From Kordiimonas pumila (GTDB lineage: Bacteria > Pseudomonadota > Alphaproteobacteria > Sphingomonadales > Kordiimonadaceae): a DNA stretch of 64,000 nt. The translations under genes and the position numbers were made by a program. A model generated the notes under the pieces. The model had not been told where the DNA came from, did no database searches, and was given only the letters and a program-made list of their open reading frames with translations. The DNA is taken from the NCBI RefSeq assembly GCF_015240255.1, contig NZ_CP061205.1, positions 3,644,501-3,708,500 on the forward strand, in the 5' to 3' direction. Positions 52,908 through 61,867 of the stretch are shown here, in pieces (position 1 is the stretch's first letter; every line of letters begins with the position of its first letter).

Positions 52908-54146
52908 ATGTCTGTCTGGCGCATCAAACTTTCGCTGTTTCTAACCTATTTTGTTTTTGCAATTTTGCTGAACAGCGTGGGCACTGTCATTCTACAGGTT
53001 ATTAAAAACTATGATCTGATGCACCAAAGCGCAAGTGTACTGGAAGCCTTTAAGGACCTGCCCATTGCCATAGTTTCGTTTCTGCTTGCATCATTTCTGC
53101 CGCGTTTCGGGTTTAGAAAGTCTATGATGCTAGGCCTCGCTATTGTCACTGGTGCCTGCCTTTCCATGCCACTGCTACCAAGCTTTCTAACCACCAAACT
53201 ACTATTTCTGGCAACAGGCGTTTCTTTCGCACTTGTAAAAGTATCGGTTTATTCAACCGTTGGGCTGGTAACAAACTCGCCTAAAGAGCATGCCTCCTTT
53301 ATGAATATCCTAGAAGGCGTGTTTATGACAGGTGTTCTACTTGGCTATGCCATGTTCAGCTATTTTGTAGAAGACGGCGTTGCAAAATCACAGACATGGC
53401 TTGATGTTTACTGGGTTCTTGCGGTTATGACAGTGCTTGCCATTCTGCTTTTGTACATAACCCCATTTGACGAAAGTGAGGCCGTACACAAAGGCAACTC
53501 ACTGTCAGACGATTTCCTTGATATGCTGAAGCTGGTTATCAAGCCCCTTGGCTATGTATTTGCGTTATGCGTTTTTCTGTCTGTCCTTATTGAACAAGGT
53601 ATCGGCTCATGGTTACCTACCTTCAATAACGAAGTGCTGATGCTGCCTGAAAGCATTAGTATTCAGGCAACCAGCATTTTTGCTGGCAGCTATGCATTGG
53701 GTCGTTTTTGTGCAGGCGCTGTTATGGCACGCGTGTCGTGGTACCCTGTTTTAAATGCCTGCTTGCTTGCGGTTATGGCGCTTGTCATTATCAGTCTGCC
53801 CATGGCAGAAAATATAATGCCACAAGAAAATATTACATGGCTAACCGCACCTGCCGCCGCTTATATATTCCCGTTAATTGGGCTGTTTCTGGCGCCTATC
53901 TATCCCGCGATCAATTCGATTGTATTAAGCGCTCTCCCTAAATATCAGCACTCAGAAATGACAGGCCTGATTGTTATTTTCTCTGCGCTCGGCGGCACAA
54001 CCGGCTCGCTTATCACCGGTGCCATTTTTGGCAAACTTGGTGGCAGCACTGCTTTTTACTGCTCGCTTATCCCACTTGTTGGTATTCTTATCGCACTATA
54101 TTTCTTCCGCCGCCTAACTGCCAAAGCTGCTGCGAACGCCGAATAA
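52908..54146 (+). CDS. MFS sugar transporter (disaccharide or glucose)
   Basis: A 412-residue 12-helix transporter of the major facilitator superfamily, with FLPRFGFRKSMMLG as the first-loop motif and LPKYQHSEMTGLIVIFSALG in the second half. The ATG follows a GGGGAGGG ribosome site. Divergent from the phosphorylase gene, it likely carries the intact disaccharide through the inner membrane for cytoplasmic phosphorolysis. The family resembles fucose/glucose-type symporters, but the substrate is inferred from context. Confidence 0.82.
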   Translation: MSVWRIKLSLFLTYFVFAILLNSVGTVILQVIKNYDLMHQSASVLEAFKDLPIAIVSFLLASFLPRFGFRKSMMLGLAIVTGACLSMPLLPSFLTTKLLFLATGVSFALVKVSVYSTVGLVTNSPKEHASFMNILEGVFMTGVLLGYAMFSYFVEDGVAKSQTWLDVYWVLAVMTVLAILLLYITPFDESEAVHKGNSLSDDFLDMLKLVIKPLGYVFALCVFLSVLIEQGIGSWLPTFNNEVLMLPESISIQATSIFAGSYALGRFCAGAVMARVSWYPVLNACLLAVMALVIISLPMAENIMPQENITWLTAPAAAYIFPLIGLFLAPIYPAINSIVLSALPKYQHSEMTGLIVIFSALGGTTGSLITGAIFGKLGGSTAFYCSLIPLVGILIALYFFRRLTAKAAANAE

Positions 54147-54254
54147 TTTGCATAGCGTAGAAGGCGCCATTTGCGTATCGCTCTTGCCAACACAGAGTAT
54201 AAACCATACTATCAAAGTCAAATCGAGTGCGGTTTATAAGGTGGTTGCTGGTCC

Positions 54255-54845
54255 GTGAGCAAGATTTACGAAAGCTTCATAGAGCACGAAAAAGCGCTAA
54301 AGCACTATCTGCGGCGTTTCTTTTCACGTGCACAAGACATTGAAGATATAGCACAGGAAACTTTCCTCAAAGCCTTTGCCACTGAAATTCGTACTGATGT
54401 ACGCTCGCCCAAAGCCTTGCTATTTCGCGCTGCAAAGCATCTGGCCCTCAATGAACTGGCGAAAAAAGCAAATACCACTACAGATTATACTGAGGATTTT
54501 GGCGGCTCAGATGTCTTTCTAGATAGAAACCATACAGGTGCCGAAGCACAGATAGACAGCAAACGTAAACTGATTGTTTTTTCAAAAGCACTCGCCAGTT
54601 TACCACCAGCCTGTAAGCAGGTTTTTATCCTGCGAAAAGTTGAAGGGCTTTCGGCCAAAGAGGTTGCAATAAAGCTGAATATTTCTGTCAGCGGCGTTGA
54701 AAAGCATATTGCTGTCGGCCTGATGAAATGTAGCCAATATTTCCGCGAGAATGGCTATGATCCAGCCGACTTCGGAATGCAGGTCAAATCATTGGCACAG
54801 AAAAAGGCTAAAGATACAGATTTGGGGCAAGGCCAAGATGACTAA
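54255..54845 (+). CDS. ECF RNA polymerase sigma factor, FecI-like (2)
   Basis: A 196-residue extracytoplasmic-function sigma factor starting with GTG. Region 2 includes FFSRAQDIEDIAQETFLKAF and SPKALLFRAAKHLALNELAK. Region 4 includes LPPACKQVFILRKVEGLSA with the helix-turn-helix EVAIKLNISVSGVEKHIAVG. It overlaps its FecR gene by 8 bases, so the two are translationally coupled. It should transcribe the downstream STN receptor and perhaps the esterase genes. Confidence 0.9.
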   Translation: MSKIYESFIEHEKALKHYLRRFFSRAQDIEDIAQETFLKAFATEIRTDVRSPKALLFRAAKHLALNELAKKANTTTDYTEDFGGSDVFLDRNHTGAEAQIDSKRKLIVFSKALASLPPACKQVFILRKVEGLSAKEVAIKLNISVSGVEKHIAVGLMKCSQYFRENGYDPADFGMQVKSLAQKKAKDTDLGQGQDD

Positions 54846-55887
54846 CGGCGAAAATATCGTTTCATTTCCTGACCGACGAGTCATTGAGGAAGAAGCCGCC
54901 ATGTGGGTTGCCAAAATGGACACGCGCGACCTGATAGCCGCTGAACGGCAAGAATTTCGAAATTGGTTGCAAAAAAGCCCGCAACACCAAGAAGCGATTG
55001 ACCGCATGGCAGCCATATGGTCTGGCAGTGATATCCTTGATGATTTAAATTATGAAGACACACTAGAGCCTGCAATAACAGGTCGCCAACCGCAATCTCG
55101 TCTTATTGTGTGGGGTATGGCGGTTGCCGCCTCCTTATTGCTCGCAGTGACAGCTTTGCTCTTCAATACTAGCAATCCGCAAGCAGAAACAGGCAGCTCA
55201 CATTATTACACGGCTGTGGGCGAATTGAAAACTGTCACACTCGTTGATGGTTCCTCTGCGACCTTAAATACCAATAGTGAAATTGAAGTGCACTATACAC
55301 CCGACACCCGAACATTGGAACTGATCCGCGGGGAAGCCCATTTCAAAGTAGCCCATGACACCAGCCGGCCTTTTCTGGTTTATGCCGGTGGCAGTGTTGT
55401 GAAGGCTGTGGGCACGGCTTTTAGCGTGTTTCTACGAGAAAAGAACATTGAGGTGACCGTGGATGAAGGCGTGGTTGAATTATTATCCGCGCCTGAAACA
55501 GCCCAACCAATCAACGAAAAAAAGGGTATTCCACCCGCCCAAAACCTGACCCCTATTGCAGCTTTAACCGTTGGCCAAAATGCTGTGTTCAGCACGCAAA
55601 TTGACCATATTGAAAAGCTAAATCAGCAAACACTGGACCGTAAACTATTATGGAGAGAAGGCTTTATTGCCTTTGCCGGCGAACCTCTTTCCGAGGTGAT
55701 AGATAACATCAGCAGATATACAGACGTTCAAATTGAAATACAGGACCCGAGCCTTAAAAATACGCCCATAGGAGGCTATTTTAAAGTCGGCGATGTAGAC
55801 GGTATGCTTGAAGCACTTGAGAATGTTTTTGGCGTTCAGGTTAACCGCCTTGATGACAAAAACATAACCCTAACCCGGGCTACATAA
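54838..55887 (+). CDS. FecR-family anti-sigma regulator (2)
   Basis: A 349-residue FecR protein. The cytoplasmic N-terminal part (residues 1-85) includes MWVAKMDTRDLIAAERQEFR, the transmembrane helix is near 95-112 (IVWGMAVAASLLLAVTALLF), and the periplasmic FecR domain contains VGELKTVTLVDGSSATLNTN. The C-terminal domain ends with EALENVFGVQVNRLDDKNIT. The ATG at 54838 has AAGG 6 bases upstream and overlaps the sigma gene. It passes the receptor signal to the sigma factor. Confidence 0.9.
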   Translation: MTNGENIVSFPDRRVIEEEAAMWVAKMDTRDLIAAERQEFRNWLQKSPQHQEAIDRMAAIWSGSDILDDLNYEDTLEPAITGRQPQSRLIVWGMAVAASLLLAVTALLFNTSNPQAETGSSHYYTAVGELKTVTLVDGSSATLNTNSEIEVHYTPDTRTLELIRGEAHFKVAHDTSRPFLVYAGGSVVKAVGTAFSVFLREKNIEVTVDEGVVELLSAPETAQPINEKKGIPPAQNLTPIAALTVGQNAVFSTQIDHIEKLNQQTLDRKLLWREGFIAFAGEPLSEVIDNISRYTDVQIEIQDPSLKNTPIGGYFKVGDVDGMLEALENVFGVQVNRLDDKNITLTRAT

Positions 55888-55988
55888 CTCACCTACTTCA
55901 CGCTTACTTTTAAAAATTTATAAATTTTTAGTGAGGGTTTTATTTCATAACCGGTCATCACTTACAAGGCCGGTGAAAAACACACAGT

Positions 55989-58424
55989 ATGCTGATTATC
56001 TGGCCAAAACATAAGGGTCGAACACCCATAGGGAGGTGGTGCGCTGCAATCTGGTTGATTGCGGTACTGACACTTGGTGATTTACTGACTGTGCATGCAA
56101 ATGCTCCTGAAGAAAAACATGTGTTTCATATTACAGAAGAAACACTAGGAGGAGCATTACAAGCGCTTGCACGCCAAGCCAAAGTGCAACTTCTCTACTC
56201 TTATGATTTGGCAACCAGCAAGGATATACACCCCGTAAATGGGGAATATACCGTTACTGAAGCACTGGATTTACTGCTCCGTGACACGGGTTTTTCGGGC
56301 GGCCTTACAGCAAGGGGGATCATTACGGTCACTCCGGCTGAAGCAAAAACGAAACCAGTCAAGGAGGAACACGTGTTAACTCAAGAGCGTAAAAGAGGGC
56401 TACTGGCATCTATTGCAACTATTTTATTTGGTGCAGGAGTCGCTAGCGGCGTTGGTGCACAAGATGCATCTACAGACGGCGATTTCGTGTATGAAGAAGT
56501 TGTCATTACCGGTGAAAAAATTGGTAAAAGCCTAAAAGATACAACAACAGCCATTACAGTTATAACAGGTAGCGACGGGGAATCCCGCTCTGTTTATGAC
56601 CTGATTGAATTTGTGCCAAACGTAGTAGCTAATCCTTTTGGTGTCCCAAACATTAGGGGCGTTGAAGGTACGGGTACGGCGCTTGGTTCCTTTACATTCT
56701 TCTCAGGCGCACGCCCGCGCGTAAGCACATCAGTGGACGGCATGACCGATGTTTGGTCAGGCTATGTTAACGGCGAAGCAGGCATGTGGGACGTGAAACA
56801 GGTTGAGTTCCTGCGTGGCCCACAGTCTACCACACAAGGCCGTAACACTATTGGCGGTGCCATCATTATCACCACCAAAGAACCCTCTTTTGATTGGGAA
56901 GCAGGCGCCCGTGTCGGCTATGAAACGGAGCGTAAAAACTTTCAATATGCTGGCGTTGTGTCTGGCCCAATTGTTGATGATACACTGGCCTTCCGGCTTT
57001 CTGTTGATGGATTTTCCGGTCACAGCTTCATTGATTATACATCAAATAGCGGTGATTTTCCGTGGGATCCATCTGAAACAATTGATATGAATGTACGCGG
57101 TAAGCTATTATTCAAACCCAGTGACGACCTTACCCTGAAGCTGACCGTTGTACGCCGCGATCAAAAAGGTGAATATGCCCAATATGTAACCGGTCCCGAC
57201 TTTTTTGATTACAAATTCGTAGCGGACCTCGCAACCCGTACAAATGCCCGCTACCAAAACACAGAAACAACAGCAGTAAGCTTTGATGTTGAATATGATT
57301 TCAATGAAGATCTTTCTGGCTTTCTGCAAGCAGGGTATGTGGACTATCATTTCGAATTTGACGAGCACCCCGGCAGCATTACACAGGTAACCGAGCAGGA
57401 AAACAAAACCCTGGAAGGTCGCCTCGTTTATAATCCGGAAGAAAGCAGCATTACCGGTGTTGCGGGCTTCTACTACCTGAAAAGCAGTGACGATCTCTAT
57501 GTAGGCAACAACCTTTATGCTGCTGATGATAATATCGAAACAATGGCTTTCTTCACAGATGCTAACGTATCCCTTACAGACAAGCTTTCTATGGAAATTG
57601 GCGGTCGTATTGAAAACGAAAAGCAAAACCGCGCGGTTCAGCTTTTGTCCAGAAACAATGCCTATGATTTTATTGTTGATAAAACCATTTTCCTACCCAA
57701 AATTGGCTTTCGGTATGATCTGACCGACACAATAACTGTGGGTGCAAGCGCGCGCAAAGGCTATAACGCTGGCGGCGGCGGTTTTAGTTTCCTTAGGAAC
57801 GAGTCTTACGATTTTGATGAAGAACGTGTAGATGCCTTTGAGCTATCTTTCCGGGGCTCCTTCTTTGAAAACCGTGTAAAGCTCAACTCTAACATCTTCC
57901 TGAACAAATATGATGGCTATCAGGCTGTTGCTTTTGGTCCAACCGGTGGTTCTAACGATTCCATCATCATTAACGTAGACAAAGGCGAAACTTACGGTAT
58001 CGAAGGCGAGATGATTGTCTTTGTTGGTAAGGGCCTTGAGCTGAACAGTTCTGTGGGCTGGCTGCACACCGAGATAAAAGAAGCAAGCGGCGTTAACGCC
58101 TATCTAGTTGGTAATGAGTTTAGCTATGCACCTGCTGTTAATGCGGCTGTTGGTTTCACTCAAAACTTTGAGAACGGTTTATCTTTTGGTGCACGCCTGA
58201 ACTATGTAGGCGAATATTTCTCTGACATTGACAATCTGGCAACTGACCTTGCTGGTGACTATGTTACAGTCAGCCTGAACATAGGCTACGAAACAGAGCG
58301 TTTCAGCGTTCGCGCGTACGCCAAAAACCTGTTTGAGGAAGAAATCCTGCTCCGGTCTGCAACCACAACGGCACAGGTCGGCGCACCCGGATCGTTTGGT
58401 ATCGTTTTTGATTATAACTTCTAG
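55989..58424 (+). CDS. TonB-dependent receptor 3, STN type with an internal second start
   Basis: An 811-residue frame. Residues 1-37 form a first signal peptide and about 42-115 an STN domain (HITEETLGGALQALARQAKV). At residue 129 the sequence restarts: a GTG at 56373 with AAGGAGG 5 bases upstream opens LTQERKRGLLASIATILFG...GVGAQ, a second signal peptide, then the TonB-box-like YEEVVITGEKIGKS, the plug (LRGPQSTTQGRNTIGGAI) and a barrel ending DYNF. The ATG at 55989 has only a weak ribosome site. Two products, with and without the STN domain, are plausible. Barrel length is normal. Ligand unknown; exported esterase genes follow. Confidence 0.85.
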   Translation: MLIIWPKHKGRTPIGRWCAAIWLIAVLTLGDLLTVHANAPEEKHVFHITEETLGGALQALARQAKVQLLYSYDLATSKDIHPVNGEYTVTEALDLLLRDTGFSGGLTARGIITVTPAEAKTKPVKEEHVLTQERKRGLLASIATILFGAGVASGVGAQDASTDGDFVYEEVVITGEKIGKSLKDTTTAITVITGSDGESRSVYDLIEFVPNVVANPFGVPNIRGVEGTGTALGSFTFFSGARPRVSTSVDGMTDVWSGYVNGEAGMWDVKQVEFLRGPQSTTQGRNTIGGAIIITTKEPSFDWEAGARVGYETERKNFQYAGVVSGPIVDDTLAFRLSVDGFSGHSFIDYTSNSGDFPWDPSETIDMNVRGKLLFKPSDDLTLKLTVVRRDQKGEYAQYVTGPDFFDYKFVADLATRTNARYQNTETTAVSFDVEYDFNEDLSGFLQAGYVDYHFEFDEHPGSITQVTEQENKTLEGRLVYNPEESSITGVAGFYYLKSSDDLYVGNNLYAADDNIETMAFFTDANVSLTDKLSMEIGGRIENEKQNRAVQLLSRNNAYDFIVDKTIFLPKIGFRYDLTDTITVGASARKGYNAGGGGFSFLRNESYDFDEERVDAFELSFRGSFFENRVKLNSNIFLNKYDGYQAVAFGPTGGSNDSIIINVDKGETYGIEGEMIVFVGKGLELNSSVGWLHTEIKEASGVNAYLVGNEFSYAPAVNAAVGFTQNFENGLSFGARLNYVGEYFSDIDNLATDLAGDYVTVSLNIGYETERFSVRAYAKNLFEEEILLRSATTTAQVGAPGSFGIVFDYNF
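56361..56367 (+). promoter_or_regulatory. internal ribosome binding site within receptor 3
   Basis: AAGGAGG, a full Shine-Dalgarno sequence, lies 5 bases before the in-frame GTG at 56373 and directly precedes a second signal peptide. It is much stronger than the site before the annotated ATG at 55989. Confidence 0.75.
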
Positions 58425-58445
58425 TCAAGAATTTGCATGATAACA

Positions 58446-58507
58446 CATTATAGTTTTTCACTATAATGACAGTCTGAAAACAGTGACAGGGGCTATGCCC
58501 TTGTCAC
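58446..58507 (+). other. two tandem hairpins between receptor 3 and the esterase gene
   Basis: CATTATAGT/ACTATAATG (9 bp, 58446-58468, loop TTTTC) is followed by GTGACAGGGGC/GCCCTTGTCAC (11 bp with one G-T pair, 58483-58507). Neither has a T run on the right. They may reduce read-through or protect the receptor mRNA. Confidence 0.55.
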
Positions 58508-58540
58508 TTATCAGCCCCTATTACAGCCAGAGTAAAGACC

Positions 58541-59911
58541 ATGCACTGCATTTTCAACCGCCTTCTCCATACAGTTTTTTTCCGCCTATTTGCTATTACA
58601 ATACTGGCAACTGGCTGTAGCGCAGAACCCGCAGGCACAGAACATAAAACCGGCCTTCCCGTAGCTGGCCTTCATACAATAATTGATAATTTTTTGGATC
58701 ATAAAAGCGAAGCGGCAGAGGCTCACTTTTGGCAAGCTGTTGAAAAGAATGGCACCCCCCTCGTCACCCCCACAAAAATAAATGAAACAGGCAACAAAAC
58801 TGTACAGATGACCTTTCTATGGCGCGGCGACCAAGATACACACTCAGTTGAACTTCTTGGCAGCAAGCGCACAGCCGACCGCAAAGATAACCTGATGGCA
58901 AATATTGCAGGCACCCATATCTGGTTTAAAACAGTTGAGGTGCCATCCGACGCTGCCATGACCTATAATTTTGCTCTGAATACGGCTCAGTTCATGGGCA
59001 CAGATGCCTACAGGAAACATGTGTTTGCTAATTTGAAACACGACCCTTTCAATAAGAACCTTTGGCACCTGCAAGAAAGTATGTTCAAAACAGCTTCCAT
59101 CATCAAGGGGCCTGATGCTGCAGAACTATACTGGTCAATACCGAAAGGCGCACCAGAAGGCCGCCTTGCAAAGCACAGCTTTCAAAGCAGCATCATGAAA
59201 GTAACACGAGGCATCTCTCTTTATTATCCCCCAAAAACAAACACTCAGGACGAGCTGCCTATTGTCTTCATTTTTGACGGCGAAAAATACCTAACAGACG
59301 GTCTTGCAAACTATGCGCTTGATAACCTGATAAACGAGCAAAAAATACCGCCCGTGCTCGCTGTTTTTGTTGACAACACGGTTCCCACACAGCGGGCAGA
59401 AGAACTGCCCTGCAACCCTGACTTTACAAATTTTCTCGCAGATGAATTGCTGCCATGGGTAAGGGCCGAAGTTCCTGCCACAAAAACCTCAACCGATATT
59501 GTTGTGGCAGGATCAAGCTACGGCGGCCTTGCCTCAACATGCGCGAACCTGTTCCGACCAGAGGTGTTCAACCATGTGCTTAGCCAATCTGGATCTTACT
59601 GGTGGTCTCCGCCCGAAGGGTCTGCCCTTGCTGATGGCATGAAAGAAAGCTGGGTTTCAAGGCGCTATGCTGACCGGGGCTGTGCCGACACACGTTTTTA
59701 TTTTGATGCCGGCCTCTTTGAATGGGGCGCAGACGATAAAAACATCGGTAACAGTACAGAAACCCTATACACGCTATTAAAAAGCAAAGGCTGCGAAACC
59801 GTATATCGCAGTTTCCCCGGCGGTCATGACCTGCTGTTCTGGCGCGAAACACTCCCAGAGGGGCTCGTTTGGCTCCTAGGCAATGAGGAAAAGCCATCCT
59901 TCAAAAATTAA
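58541..59911 (+). CDS. enterochelin esterase-like hydrolase, exported (probable lipoprotein)
   Basis: A 456-residue protein with an N-terminal signal and a possible lipobox (ILATGCSAEP, cysteine near residue 26). The N-terminal 170 residues form a beta-rich Fes-like domain with the MTFLWRGDQDTHSVELLG strand. The C-terminal alpha/beta-hydrolase has the nucleophile in VVAGSSYGGLAS and the His in FPGGHDLLFWRE. Fes-type enzymes open tricatechol siderophore esters; related proteins act on other esters. Following the STN receptor it probably hydrolyses the imported or surface-bound ligand, here outside the cytoplasm. Confidence 0.8.
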   Translation: MHCIFNRLLHTVFFRLFAITILATGCSAEPAGTEHKTGLPVAGLHTIIDNFLDHKSEAAEAHFWQAVEKNGTPLVTPTKINETGNKTVQMTFLWRGDQDTHSVELLGSKRTADRKDNLMANIAGTHIWFKTVEVPSDAAMTYNFALNTAQFMGTDAYRKHVFANLKHDPFNKNLWHLQESMFKTASIIKGPDAAELYWSIPKGAPEGRLAKHSFQSSIMKVTRGISLYYPPKTNTQDELPIVFIFDGEKYLTDGLANYALDNLINEQKIPPVLAVFVDNTVPTQRAEELPCNPDFTNFLADELLPWVRAEVPATKTSTDIVVAGSSYGGLASTCANLFRPEVFNHVLSQSGSYWWSPPEGSALADGMKESWVSRRYADRGCADTRFYFDAGLFEWGADDKNIGNSTETLYTLLKSKGCETVYRSFPGGHDLLFWRETLPEGLVWLLGNEEKPSFKN

Positions 59912-60136
59912 GCGATACGCATGGCTGCCACTTCAGTCAAATAGCCGCCATTCGTGTTTAATATTTATAAATTTTAGACAAAACAATGCAATAAAGTCAG
60001 TAATTCGCACTTTAAACTATATAAATATCGAAATTATTTAACTTATGTTGTATAAAATCATTGCGATTTAAAACACAGGGCTAACGCTACACACCCAAAT
60101 CACCACAATGCAGGATTGATGACAGGAGAACATAAA

Positions 60137-61798
60137 ATGCCAAACTGGCGGAAGCCGATAGCAGGCTTAAAACAAGTAATATTGAAGGCACTGGCTATGT
60201 TCTTTGCCGTAGGTGTTACCATTACCTTACCACAGCACCATGCCTTTGCAAATGATGCTACAGCGTGCAGCATGATACGGTTTGCTGACTTTTCCACCCT
60301 TGACGGCGGCAATGCAGCAACCAGCATTACCAGTACAGCCCTGTTGAAAAACGCACCGGTTTCAGAAGCAGAGTCTGCTCGCACATACCGCTTTAGCCTT
60401 ATGATGGGTGCCCCTATCGCCGAAGGAATTAGCGAACTACCTGAGCACTGCCTGATAGAGGGCTATGTAACACCTACTATTCGCTTTCAGTTCCGTCTGC
60501 CGGTTAAAGACAACTGGAACGGTAATTATCTAATGTCATCATGTGACGGTTTCTGTGGTAGCATTCAGACAGAGCGCACCATGGCTGGTATTGCTCGCAA
60601 CTATGCCACAATGACCCATGACGGCGGCCACACGAATATGGGTTTTGACGGTAAATGGGCACGGAACAATCTGCAAGGCCGCATAGACTTTGGCCACCGC
60701 GCAAACCACGTTCTAGCGATTGCAGCCAAAGCCATTATCAAGGCTTATTACGGCGCACCACCACAATATTCTATCATCGCGGGTTGCTCTAAAGGCGGAC
60801 AAGCGGGCGTTATGGCGGCACAGCGTTACCCACAAGACTATGACGGTGTTATCGCGCGCGGCCCCACTGTGAATTACACCAAGGTAAACCTGATCAGTTG
60901 CATGGATAATGCAAAAGATGCCCTTGATGAAAACGACCAGCCTATTTTTGATATTTCCTTTGCAGATTTCATCAAGAAGGCCGTCATGGCAGCGTGCGAC
61001 GAAACAGACGGCCTCAAAGACGGTTTGATCAGTGACCCGCGCCAGTGCCACTTTGATCCAGCTACACTCCTTTGCGGTAAAACAGAAGGCGACAAATGCC
61101 TAAGCGCGCAACAAGTAACTGCCTTAAAGGGCCTTTATGCACCCTCTGTTGATAGCACCGGCAAAGAACTGTACGGCGCCTTGCCTTATGGTTCTGAAGA
61201 AGAATGGAAAGGTTGGGTTATCCCGCAGCAGGCAGGCGTAAAACCATACCATTATTATGCAGCTACTGAATATATGAAGTATATAGCATACCCTAATGCC
61301 CTACCACTGGATGCCAACTGGCGTGATTTTGAATATGAAACCGAAAAGAACAAACTCGCCGAAATGAGCACAGTCTTTGACGCCGACAACCCAGACCTGC
61401 GCGAGTTTCGTGACCGTGGTGGTAAAATGATCGTACTACATGGCTGGTCTGACGGCGCTATACCAGCCTACGCCAGCATAAAATGGTATGAAGATGTTAT
61501 TCGGTTTATGGGCGGGCGCGAGAAAACAGCAGAGTTTGCCCGCATGTTCCTGCTGCCCGGCGTTATACACTGCGGCATGGAAGGCCCCGGCCCTAATACC
61601 ATGGATGCTATCACCATGCTTGAAACATGGATGGCTGGAGGCCCCGCACCAGAAAGCCTGCTGACATCAAAAATTGAAAACGGTGTTACTGTTCGCACAC
61701 GCCCCGTGTACCCTTACCCATACGGGGTAAAATACAAGGGCAAAGGCGACATTAATAAAGCCGAAAACTTTAAACGAATTGATCCCGTAGGCAGATAG
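60137..61798 (+). CDS. tannase/feruloyl esterase family protein, exported
   Basis: A 553-residue secreted serine esterase. A signal peptide ends near HHAFAND. The family's CS-D-HC catalytic arrangement is visible: C217-S218 in AGCSKGGQAGVMAAQ, the Asp in LHGWSDGAIPAY and His-Cys in LLPGVIHCGM. The CS and HC cysteines normally form a disulfide beside the active site. Members release gallic, ferulic or other phenolic acids from esters. The ATG at 60137 follows AGGAG. Downstream of a receptor and a Fes-like esterase on the same strand, it could feed phenolic acids to the catabolic island. Substrate not determined. Confidence 0.85.
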   Translation: MPNWRKPIAGLKQVILKALAMFFAVGVTITLPQHHAFANDATACSMIRFADFSTLDGGNAATSITSTALLKNAPVSEAESARTYRFSLMMGAPIAEGISELPEHCLIEGYVTPTIRFQFRLPVKDNWNGNYLMSSCDGFCGSIQTERTMAGIARNYATMTHDGGHTNMGFDGKWARNNLQGRIDFGHRANHVLAIAAKAIIKAYYGAPPQYSIIAGCSKGGQAGVMAAQRYPQDYDGVIARGPTVNYTKVNLISCMDNAKDALDENDQPIFDISFADFIKKAVMAACDETDGLKDGLISDPRQCHFDPATLLCGKTEGDKCLSAQQVTALKGLYAPSVDSTGKELYGALPYGSEEEWKGWVIPQQAGVKPYHYYAATEYMKYIAYPNALPLDANWRDFEYETEKNKLAEMSTVFDADNPDLREFRDRGGKMIVLHGWSDGAIPAYASIKWYEDVIRFMGGREKTAEFARMFLLPGVIHCGMEGPGPNTMDAITMLETWMAGGPAPESLLTSKIENGVTVRTRPVYPYPYGVKYKGKGDINKAENFKRIDPVGR

Positions 61799-61814
61799 CA
61801 CGGCATCTTAAAAC

Positions 61815-61853
61815 AAGCCCTGACCCGATTGCACAATTTTGGGTCAGGGCTTT
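61815..61853. terminator. bidirectional terminator between tannase and acyl-CoA dehydrogenase
   Basis: AAGCCCTGACCC pairs perfectly with GGGTCAGGGCTT around a 14-base loop. It lies 17 bases after the tannase stop and 16 bases after the convergent gene's stop, with short T runs. Confidence 0.8.
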
Positions 61854-61867
61854 AACATACCCGCACG

